In this document: one piece after another, positions 16,292 to 23,367 of the stretch
Position numbering within the stretch: the first letter of the stretch is position 1
How the letters are laid out: every line of letters begins with the position of its first letter
NCBI GenBank assembly: GCA_964392615.1
Contig: CAYMRB010000086.1
Coordinates: forward strand, 1-26,889
Origin: CAYMRB01 sp964392615
GTDB lineage: Bacteria > Planctomycetota > UBA8108
Reading direction: 5' to 3'
DNA: 26,889 bases
Made by a program: the position numbers and the translations under genes
The notes under the pieces: generated by a model
Databases searched by the model: none
Told to the model about the DNA's origin: nothing
The model's input: the letters and a program-made list of their open reading frames with translations, nothing else

Positions 16292-16475
16292 CGTACGTCT
16301 CTCCCTGATCCTGCGGCTCGCCGTGGATTGTATGCGATCCGGCAACGATTTCGCGATCGCGGCCGTACGGAGTCGTCCCTTGACTCCGCTGATCGAAACG
16401 CGTAGCTGTGGGCCTGGGAGAGCACCGGTTTTGGCTGAGTCTATCTGACGCGCTACCGCGCGAAGGACCGACCGG
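16292..16475. promoter_or_regulatory. Divergent intergenic region between the GH127 operon and the histidine kinase
   Basis: This 184-base spacer must hold promoters for both directions. On the minus strand a TACAAT at 16332-16327, 35 bases from the GH127 ATG, is a reasonable -10 box, but I see no good -35 box at standard spacing. On the plus strand TTGACT at 16379-16384 resembles a -35 box without a convincing -10 box. The kinase ATG at 16476 is preceded by GAAGGA, nine bases away. No clear inverted-repeat operator was found. Confidence 0.4.
16301..16306 (-). promoter_or_regulatory. Ribosome binding site fixing the GH127 start
   Basis: AGGGAG on the minus strand lies nine bases before the ATG at 16291. 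It decides this start over the longer frame beginning at 16573. Confidence 0.75.
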
Positions 16476-18686
16476 ATGAGTGATGGTGGCCCCTCGGCGG
16501 CGCCCGAGTCCTCGAGCAGCCGCTCCGACACCCGGATGTGCATCCTCATCGGCGTCGTGATCGCGGCGGTCACCCTTGCGCGCCTGGGGGCGGACTACGC
16601 GGAGCGTTGGGAGCTGATCGGCAGGTTTGCCGAGGATCTGATCTGCTCGTTGGCCTTGCTCGCCTTTCTCTGCTTTGCCGGCTACGTGATCGTGCGATCC
16701 GTGTCGGGCAGGCTCGTACGTCGTGCCCTGCTGGGCGTCGCGCTGTTCTTACTCGCAAATCACGTGGTCGACCTGGCCAACAAGCTGCAGCCGGACCATC
16801 CCTTCTGGGGACGCGGCAGCCGAATCCAGGCGGCGATCGAGCGAGGCACCGAGCAGGTCGCCATCGGACTCCTCGTCGCGACCCTGTTCTTCGCCCTCGT
16901 CGGCGCGACTGGCGCCCGCCGACGACTCGCGCACGAGGCCGCCAAGCTCCGATCGGAGACGGAAGAGCGTCGTCGTGAGGCCCAGCGACGGGAGCGCGCC
17001 GAAAGGATCTTGCAGGTGCTGGCCGAGGGAATCTCCTCCAGCGTGGGAGAACGCTTCTTCGAATCACTCGTCGCCGCGCTGGCCAAGACCGCCTCGGTAC
17101 CGTGCGTGAGCATCAGCGAGTTCACCGTGGAGAATCCCACCGCGGCGCGCACGCTGGCAGTCTGGCTCGACGATGAGTTGTGCGAGAACTTCGAGTACGA
17201 GCTGGCAGGTAACCCCTGCGGGGACGTCTTCGTGAATCGGTCGCCCCGCCGGGCCTCCATACCCGCCGTCGTGCTTCCGGAATGTGACAAGATCACCGGG
17301 CGACGGTTCACGGAATACTTCGGCCTGCCGCTCCTGGACTCGAGCGGACAGGCTCTCGGAGTCATCATGCTGCTTTCGGACCGGCCGATCGGCGACGAGC
17401 TGGTCGAGGTCCCGGCGCTTCGCGTCTTCGCGGAACGCGCCGCGGCCGAGCTCCACCGCAAGCGCATGGAGAACGAGGAACAACGCTTTCGTGGACAGGT
17501 CGCGGAGGCCCAGAGACTCGAGAGCCTGGGAGTGCTCGCGGGCGGCGTCGCCCACGACTTCAACAATCTCCTCACCGGGGTCCTGGGCAACACGAGCCTC
17601 GCGATGACGCGAGTCTCGGACGATGCCGACCTGCGGAATCTGTTGTCGCGGATCGACAGCTCCGCCCGCCGCGCCGCGGACCTCTGCAGCCAGCTACTCG
17701 CGTACGCGGGGAGACGGCGCTCGGTCACGACGACGGAGGACCTCCGCGATGTGGTTCTCGAGATGCGCGGACTTCTCGACGTCTCGATCGCGAAGGGAGC
17801 CGTCCTGCAGTTCGAGTTCGGCGGGAACGCTCTCGCCGTCGACATCGACGTCGCGCAGATTCGACAGCTCGTGCTGAATCTGGTCGTCAACGCGTCCGAG
17901 TCGCTGCCGAGCGGCGGCGGCACGATCACGGTTGCCGCACGGCACCATCGAACCGACCCGGCGTCGCTCGCGGGATGGCATTTCGGTCACGAGCTCGAGC
18001 ACGGCGACTTCATCAGAGTCGACGTTCGCGATACCGGAAGCGGCATCGACGAAGCCGTGCGGAGCCGCGTCTTCGAGCCTTTCTTCACGACGAAACCGTT
18101 CAGCCGTGGGCTCGGGCTGTCCGCCGCGCTCGGAATCGTCCGAGCGCACGGTGGAGCGATCCAGGTCGATAGCGCCGTCGACGAGGGGACGAGATTCAGC
18201 GTGCTTCTTCCGGTCTCATCGAAGATTCCGGCGACGCGGTGTGTATCCCCATCGCGCCCCGCCGAGGCTCCGGCTCGTCCCAAGCTGATGGTCGTCGACG
18301 ACGAAGCCGTCGTCCGCGACCTGACACGCGATGTGCTCGAGACGCTCGGAGCGGACGTCGTACTCGCCGACTCGGGTGAAGCCGCGCTCGCGGCCTTCGC
18401 GAGCGAGAAGGCCGCGATCGCGGGCGTCCTCCTCGACTTGACGATGCCAGGGCTCGAGAGCCCGGAGACCTGCCGACGACTGCGCGAGCTGCGCCCGGAT
18501 CTCCCCGTCATCCTGATGACCGGCTACGCCTCGGAGGAGGTCAAGGAAGACTGCGCCGACGTCGGCTTCAGCGGCTTCCTGCCCAAGCCGTTCGATATCG
18601 AGGAATTGGTCACGGCCCTCCGCAGCGGCGGCATCCCGTTGACCGACGGTGGCGGCGCCGTCACCGATCCTGCAGCGGAATCGTGA
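16476..18686 (+). CDS. Membrane-bound hybrid sensor histidine kinase with GAF and C-terminal receiver domains
   Basis: A two-component sensor of 736 residues. Four membrane helices lie at ~21-37, 52-75, 82-99 and 128-146 with little extracytoplasmic sequence. A charged coiled-coil linker (~148-180) and a GAF-like domain (~185-325) follow. The HisKA box LAGGVAHDFNN puts the phospho-accepting His at 360. The HATPase part has the N box at N472 (VNASES), DTGSG at 519-523 and a GLGL lid at ~546. A receiver domain spans ~603-715 with D608/D609, phospho-acceptor D654 (LLDLTMP), T682 and K704. No DNA-binding domain is present, so output needs another protein, not seen here. It is divergent from the GH127 operon and convergent, with a 26-base overlap, with the GH116 gene. 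Control of these glycan genes is inferred from position. Confidence 0.93.
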   Translation: MSDGGPSAAPESSSSRSDTRMCILIGVVIAAVTLARLGADYAERWELIGRFAEDLICSLALLAFLCFAGYVIVRSVSGRLVRRALLGVALFLLANHVVDLANKLQPDHPFWGRGSRIQAAIERGTEQVAIGLLVATLFFALVGATGARRRLAHEAAKLRSETEERRREAQRRERAERILQVLAEGISSSVGERFFESLVAALAKTASVPCVSISEFTVENPTAARTLAVWLDDELCENFEYELAGNPCGDVFVNRSPRRASIPAVVLPECDKITGRRFTEYFGLPLLDSSGQALGVIMLLSDRPIGDELVEVPALRVFAERAAAELHRKRMENEEQRFRGQVAEAQRLESLGVLAGGVAHDFNNLLTGVLGNTSLAMTRVSDDADLRNLLSRIDSSARRAADLCSQLLAYAGRRRSVTTTEDLRDVVLEMRGLLDVSIAKGAVLQFEFGGNALAVDIDVAQIRQLVLNLVVNASESLPSGGGTITVAARHHRTDPASLAGWHFGHELEHGDFIRVDVRDTGSGIDEAVRSRVFEPFFTTKPFSRGLGLSAALGIVRAHGGAIQVDSAVDEGTRFSVLLPVSSKIPATRCVSPSRPAEAPARPKLMVVDDEAVVRDLTRDVLETLGADVVLADSGEAALAAFASEKAAIAGVLLDLTMPGLESPETCRRLRELRPDLPVILMTGYASEEVKEDCADVGFSGFLPKPFDIEELVTALRSGGIPLTDGGGAVTDPAAES

Positions 18687-21600
18687 CCGAGAGCCGCTCC
18701 CCAGCGGCAAGAGTCAGGGGCTCGCGCATCGAGACGACGATTCGGTTTGCCGTCGTCCGAGTTCCGACAGCGAGCTCTCCTCGCGGCGTCGCGACGACGA
18801 CCTCCGCGACTCTCGCACCGACCGGCAGGTCGAACGCCATCGTCCTCACGCGCAACGTCCCCCACCGAACGGTAATCGTCTCCGTCTGCCGGGATCGATC
18901 GCGCGTCTGCGCGAACGTCCCCCACCCTTCAGCGCTCGTGAACGCCGCCTTGAAGTTCTCGGGGTGAATCCGCGGCGAGAAGGCCAGGTATCCCTTCGGC
19001 CCGTGGTACTCGAAGCCGCACGCTGCCGTGAACACGCCGTAGCTGGCCATCGATCGCGAGTAGTGGTCGCCCCACTCGACCTCGTTCCACGGGTTGCGCT
19101 TCGACGCGTGGTAGCGGTCGTGCATGGTGCGCGTGTGCGCCAACGCGCGATACGGCATGTCGTGCCACATCCACAGAGACGTCGCGGCCCATTCGTAGCC
19201 GGGCTGACACTCGTTCAAGTATCCCGCGAAGTGACGGTGGCCCTTCTGCAGCGCCTCGTCGCCACCATGCGGCCACGTGCAGGCGATCGTACCGCCTTCT
19301 CCGGGCATCGCGTACCAGCGTCCGTTCTCGTACTTCTCGCGGAACGGTCCGACGTCGGTCGTGAAGTTGTACTTCCAGAGCGACGCGAGGTGCGTGGCGA
19401 CCTTGTCCGGGTCGAGAATGCGGCCGAGCCCGACCTGATACGCCCAGCTCTGACCCAGCAGCTGGCTGTACTCGAGGCCGTCGTAGATGCCCGGCGAGTC
19501 GGGCTTCTGCGGATCGGCCTCGTGGAAGAAGTACTCGCCGCCCCACAGCTTCGTCTCGATGTAGCCGCGACCGCGATCGGCCAGCCTCCGACACTGCGCG
19601 GCGTACTCCGCGTTGCCCATCTCGTCGGACATCGCCGCCATGGCGCGCAGCGCGCCGGTGTAGTGCAAGCTGAGCCACGTGATCTTGCCGTACCATCGCG
19701 CGTCCAGCGTGTTGTGCTGGCCGCCGGTAAGAACACCGTCGCGATCGGCATCGTAGGCGCTGGTCAGATAGTTCATCGCCTTCTTCGCCACCGGGTAGAC
19801 GCGGCGCAGAAACGCGTCATCGGGCTGCATCTGGTGTGTCAGATACGTGCGCATGATGCAGCCGGACTGCCCGTCGACCGCGTCGCCGCGATTCGCCTCG
19901 CTGCGATACGCGATGCGGCCACTCGATGCGTCGAACGACACTCGGGGCTCGTAGTCGACCATCTCGCGCAACCGCTGCTCCAGCACGGGGAACAACCGGC
20001 CCGGCGCCTGCACGTAGCCCCACACGTGCGTACACGTGCCGTGGCCGTGGTAGACACCTTCGTAGCCGTAGAACCTCCCGTCGCGAAACAGGTAGCAGGT
20101 GTTCGTCGCGAGGATCGATGTATTGAGGAACGTCCGATCGAGGAACCACCAGGGCAGCGTCGAGTCGTACCACGTGTCGCGCCAGAGACGCGTTTGCGTC
20201 GCCAGCTCGTCGTAGCGCGCGGCGATCCGCTCGGCGACCTCCCCAGCGTTCGCGAAGCGCGTTCCGTAGTGACGCCCCTGGGCCGTCGCGATCGGAAAGC
20301 GCGGCGCGTTGGGGAAGTACCAGCTCAGGATGAAGCACACTTCGACCTTCTCGCCAGGCTCCAGCGTGAACCATCGCCCCAACGCGCCGACGGGCGACGG
20401 ATCGGCGAAGGACGCCTCAGCATGCCCCACGCCGACCAGAGCCCGGTTCGGAGGATCGAACGATGCCGTCGCCTTCACGGCGGTCCGGTCCCCGAGCAAG
20501 GCCAGCGCCATCGAGCCGTAATCGAGAAGCTGATCGAGCGGCTTCATCGCTGCCCGCGTGTCATCGCTGAACACGATGTGATCGACGAGGACATGGCCCC
20601 AGCCGGCGGTGTGCTGGTCGACGATCTCCAGGCGCGCCGTCTTGCCCTGAAGCGCAGTCACATCGAAGACGTGCGGCGCGAGCGTCTCGCTGTTCTTGCC
20701 GACAGCCGATCGCACGATCTTGCCGTCCACGACCAGGTTCATGCAGGTTCTGCGCGGATGGTCGCCGCCGCCGATGAGGAAGCGGATCGCCTTGCGCTCG
20801 ATGGTGAACGCCTTCGAGATGAGCTTGCCAGTCGCCCCATCGCTCGGCCCGGCGAGAGCCTGCGAGTCACCGCCGTTGCGGAACGAGTCCGCGAGTCCCT
20901 TGCCACGGTGTCCCTGTAGCGGCTGGTGATGGAAGTTCGGCTTCGGATTCCCTTCGAACGCGGTGCCCTCGGCGGTCCACCTGCCGAGGGCCATCTCGAA
21001 ATCCTCGAACAAGATCTCCGGCCGCGGCTTGTCGATCGTCGCGACGGGATCGGGCTCCGCCGCGCTCATTGTCACCATCGTGAGCCCCGGCTTGCGGACG
21101 ATGCGGTTCGACAGCTTCCCCGCGGTGCCCTGACGACTGCGAATACAGACCGCGTTCTCGAGCCAGCCGACGAGCTTGCCGACGACCAGACGGTCGCTCG
21201 TATTGGTCACCTCGAACGACATGATCGTCGCGGGAAACGTCGAGTCGTCGAGGTTCAGCGGGACGAACGGGCTGAAGGCCTCTAGCTCGACGCGCACGGG
21301 CAGATCGGCGTCCTCGTACGTCGCCGTGCCGATCGGGTACTGCCCGCGAAACTCGATGTCCTGGAAGCCGTCGCGATCGAGCGTTCTCGTGACGGTTCCG
21401 TCCCCTTCGTGGATCCGTAGCGCGAAACCCTGCTCGACCCGATGCTGGGCCCGATCGTCGGGCTGCGACCGGCGGTACGGATTGCGGTGGCTGTGGATCG
21501 AGTTCGTATCCCGCATCGACTTCGTGTTGAAGATATCCCAATACCACAGCTTGCCGTCGCCGCCGAGGTACAGCTGTCCGGTGCAGATTCCGCCGACGGG

Positions 21601-21903
21601 CATGCCGATGAACTCGAAGTCGGCGCTGTTCTCGCGCGTGTAGACGACGGGCTCGCCGCGCTCCGTCAGCGTCCCGATCCACGCCGGATCGAATTGCTTG
21701 ACCGCGAGCGTCTTGTCGCTGTCGAGCTCGAGCCGCGCGCGGACCTGCGCCTCCGTCAGCGACACGACAGCATGGGGAGGCATGCCCGGAGCCTCCTCGT
21801 CTGCCGTCGAGAGACACGGGCTCGACGCAATCACTGCGACCACCGTGAATGCCGCGATCACGAATCGTTCGAAACAGCGCCGGTTCCAGCTCGGTCGGTG
21901 CAT
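18661..21903 (-). CDS. Exported GH116-like beta-glucosidase (GBA2 family) with a nested carbohydrate-binding-like domain
   Basis: A protein of 1080 residues in family GH116, which includes GBA2 glucosylceramidase and bacterial beta-glucosidases. A signal peptide covers ~1-34. The GBA2-type N-terminal beta domain opens with FIGMPVGGICTGQLYLGGDG (~98-117). The alpha/alpha-barrel carries YGYEG with the presumed nucleophile E615, followed by HGTCTHVWGY, and GQHNTLDARWYG with the presumed acid/base D734. Both assignments are by family motif. Residues ~297-448 are a separate domain like the one attached to GH32 fructanases (FEDFE, GKGLADSF, FLIGGGDHPRRTC, GWGHVLVDHIVFSD), inserted inside the N-terminal domain. 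The ATG at 21903 precedes the signal peptide and has a ribosome site; the frame also extends 12 codons further. The signal peptide argues against a cytoplasmic role. Confidence 0.9.
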   Translation of the reverse strand: MHRPSWNRRCFERFVIAAFTVVAVIASSPCLSTADEEAPGMPPHAVVSLTEAQVRARLELDSDKTLAVKQFDPAWIGTLTERGEPVVYTRENSADFEFIGMPVGGICTGQLYLGGDGKLWYWDIFNTKSMRDTNSIHSHRNPYRRSQPDDRAQHRVEQGFALRIHEGDGTVTRTLDRDGFQDIEFRGQYPIGTATYEDADLPVRVELEAFSPFVPLNLDDSTFPATIMSFEVTNTSDRLVVGKLVGWLENAVCIRSRQGTAGKLSNRIVRKPGLTMVTMSAAEPDPVATIDKPRPEILFEDFEMALGRWTAEGTAFEGNPKPNFHHQPLQGHRGKGLADSFRNGGDSQALAGPSDGATGKLISKAFTIERKAIRFLIGGGDHPRRTCMNLVVDGKIVRSAVGKNSETLAPHVFDVTALQGKTARLEIVDQHTAGWGHVLVDHIVFSDDTRAAMKPLDQLLDYGSMALALLGDRTAVKATASFDPPNRALVGVGHAEASFADPSPVGALGRWFTLEPGEKVEVCFILSWYFPNAPRFPIATAQGRHYGTRFANAGEVAERIAARYDELATQTRLWRDTWYDSTLPWWFLDRTFLNTSILATNTCYLFRDGRFYGYEGVYHGHGTCTHVWGYVQAPGRLFPVLEQRLREMVDYEPRVSFDASSGRIAYRSEANRGDAVDGQSGCIMRTYLTHQMQPDDAFLRRVYPVAKKAMNYLTSAYDADRDGVLTGGQHNTLDARWYGKITWLSLHYTGALRAMAAMSDEMGNAEYAAQCRRLADRGRGYIETKLWGGEYFFHEADPQKPDSPGIYDGLEYSQLLGQSWAYQVGLGRILDPDKVATHLASLWKYNFTTDVGPFREKYENGRWYAMPGEGGTIACTWPHGGDEALQKGHRHFAGYLNECQPGYEWAATSLWMWHDMPYRALAHTRTMHDRYHASKRNPWNEVEWGDHYSRSMASYGVFTAACGFEYHGPKGYLAFSPRIHPENFKAAFTSAEGWGTFAQTRDRSRQTETITVRWGTLRVRTMAFDLPVGARVAEVVVATPRGELAVGTRTTANRIVVSMREPLTLAAGERLSVTIPLQDR

Positions 21904-21909
21904 GTCGGT

Positions 21910-21915
21910 TCCCTC
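21910..21915 (-). promoter_or_regulatory. Ribosome binding site fixing the GH116 start
   Basis: GAGGGA on the minus strand lies six bases before the ATG at 21903 and supports this start over the upstream start at 21939. Confidence 0.75.
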
Positions 21916-22002
21916 GTCGGGTTGCTTTCGAGCCGCCATCGTAGCACGCTTTACCGAGGCTTCGGCGCTCGCTCACCAACGCCTCGAGAGGAAGAAGGGT
22001 CG

Positions 22003-22962
22003 ATGAGAACGCTCCACGCCCTGCTCGCGCTGATCTGTCTGGTCCTCTGCGCGCCGAGTACGGGACGCTGCTCCGAGTCGCGCGACTCCATCGCGCAGTA
22101 CGGCGTCACTTGGTCGTTCGCGTCGCCTCGCCCCGCCGGGCGCTTCGTCACCGGCGATGCGTGGATCGTCGGGCCCGTAACGATCACTGCAGTCAGTCCG
22201 ACGCCGACGGCCGAATGCCACGGCTCGGTCGTCAACCCGCCCGCCGGCAGCAAGCAAGGCTATGACGCGCGCATCGCCGGGTTCGATCCATCGCTGCGCG
22301 CGGAGTTTCCTCTGCGGCTGGAGCCGGGCCAATCCCTGGTGAGCACCGCGAGCGTCGAACGCGTGGGCGCGAAGACACCGCAGACCGTGCGCGGACAATA
22401 CTGCCGCGGGCCGCTGCGCACCGCCGTCGTGCTGACGTGCGTCGCGAAGCCGCCGCCGGCGGACGCGCTGCGGCCGGCCTACGTCGGATCGTGGAAGGCG
22501 ATGTTCACCGCGTCGCAGCTGAGACGGGACCGACTACCGCGGTTGAAGCCTCCCGCGTCGGTACTCGACTACCGTGTCTACGAGCGGGATCTCGAGCGCA
22601 TCTGGCTCGACCACATGCGCCAATGGGTCAACCGCAAGATGCACCCGCTCGAGAACATGCCCGACTACGGCCGCGAGATCACCAACGTCGTGTCCGATGT
22701 CGGGCTGTTGCTGCTTCTCGATGACCCGCGCGGCGAACGCGAGACCTTGCTCCTGCGATTCGTGCAGAAGGGCATCGACTACTACGGCGTCACGCAGTCC
22801 GACAACGACCTGTGGATCGCCAACGGCGGCCACAACTCCGGTCGCAAGTGGCCGATTCTCTTCGCTGGCCTGCTGCTCGATCACGACGGCATGATGCGCG
22901 TGAAGGCCACGTTCCAGGAGGACCAGCAGACCTACCACGGCCGCGGCTTCGCCGGACAATAG
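22003..22962 (+). CDS. Exported protein of unknown function, N-terminal part, ended by an in-frame TAG
   Basis: A signal peptide (MRTLHALLALICLVLCAP, ~1-24) is followed by a beta-rich region (~28-150) and then an alpha-helical region with WLDHMRQWVNRK, YGREITNVVSDVGLLLLL and DLWIANGGHNSGRKWPILFA. The helical part recalls alpha/alpha-toroid folds of polysaccharide lyases and heparinase-like proteins. I cannot name the family. The ATG at 22003 has AGAGGA ten bases upstream. The frame ends at TAG, 22960-22962, in the middle of what looks like one protein: the same frame continues for 111 codons of plausible coding sequence (22963-23298). Intact length would be 431 residues. The gene is divergent from GH116, with 99 bases between their starts. 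Confidence 0.75.
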   Translation: MRTLHALLALICLVLCAPSTGRCSESRDSIAQYGVTWSFASPRPAGRFVTGDAWIVGPVTITAVSPTPTAECHGSVVNPPAGSKQGYDARIAGFDPSLRAEFPLRLEPGQSLVSTASVERVGAKTPQTVRGQYCRGPLRTAVVLTCVAKPPPADALRPAYVGSWKAMFTASQLRRDRLPRLKPPASVLDYRVYERDLERIWLDHMRQWVNRKMHPLENMPDYGREITNVVSDVGLLLLLDDPRGERETLLLRFVQKGIDYYGVTQSDNDLWIANGGHNSGRKWPILFAGLLLDHDGMMRVKATFQEDQQTYHGRGFAGQ

Positions 22963-23298
22963 GCGCTCTGGACGATCGCGCCGAAGAGCGCCAATCGATG
23001 TCACGAGGATGCCGACCCGGCGACCTGGAAGAGCTTCTGCGACACTCACTGCTACGACGGCGTCAAGGCCGAGGCGTACCGCAAGCTCAACGGCCCGACA
23101 TGGGTCGGCCAGGCGCTCGCCGCGCGCTTGACCGGCATGCGCGAGGGCTGGAATCACCCGCCGTTCTTCGACTACGTCGACCGTTGGTGGCGGGAGGAGA
23201 AGAGCGCCAATCCGTTCGTCTCCGCGATGTGGGAGATGTACCGCAACCGAGCCGACGCAATCGGCCGATCCTCCAGCAGAGACACGGGCGACCCGTGA
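22963..23298 (+). pseudogene. In-frame C-terminal remainder of the interrupted exported protein
   Basis: Reading directly on from the TAG at 22960-22962 gives 111 codons before a TGA. They include ALWTIAPKSANRCHEDADP, KLNGPTWVGQALAARLTGMR, WNHPPFFDYVDRWW and NPFVSAMWEMYRNR. The Trp/Tyr/Phe-rich helical pattern matches the upstream part and shows this is the missing C-terminus. It has no start or ribosome site of its own, so it is made only if the TAG is read through or is a sequencing error. Otherwise the gene is a pseudogene. Confidence 0.7.
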
Positions 23299-23321
23299 GA
23301 CGAGTTACACGGTCGCTGAGA

Positions 23322-23327
23322 TAGAAT
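23322..23327 (+). promoter_or_regulatory. Candidate -10 box for the PQQ-propeller gene
   Basis: TAGAAT differs from TATAAT at one base and lies 40 bases before the ATG at 23368. No good -35 box is at standard distance. A short 5-base stem (TGCCG at 23327-23331 with CGGCA at 23342-23346) overlaps it and is too weak to call a terminator. Confidence 0.3.
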
Positions 23328-23353
23328 GCCGCTGATCTTACCGGCACTTTCGT

Positions 23354-23358
23354 AGGAG
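23354..23358 (+). promoter_or_regulatory. Ribosome binding site of the PQQ-propeller gene
   Basis: AGGAG lies nine bases before the ATG at 23368 and supports that start, which directly precedes a signal peptide. Confidence 0.75.
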
Positions 23359-23367
23359 ACCTTCGAC

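Noticed and set aside
16292..16573. Longer GH127 frame giving 935 residues.
   Set aside because: The added 94 residues look non-coding, cross the kinase start, and would place the signal peptide in the middle of the protein. A ribosome site supports the ATG at 16291.
2393..22962. Alternative genetic code with TAA and TAG read as amino acids.
   Set aside because: TAG ends the transporter, sulfatase and propeller genes at natural C-termini, so full reassignment is unlikely. Point mutations, errors or local readthrough fit better.
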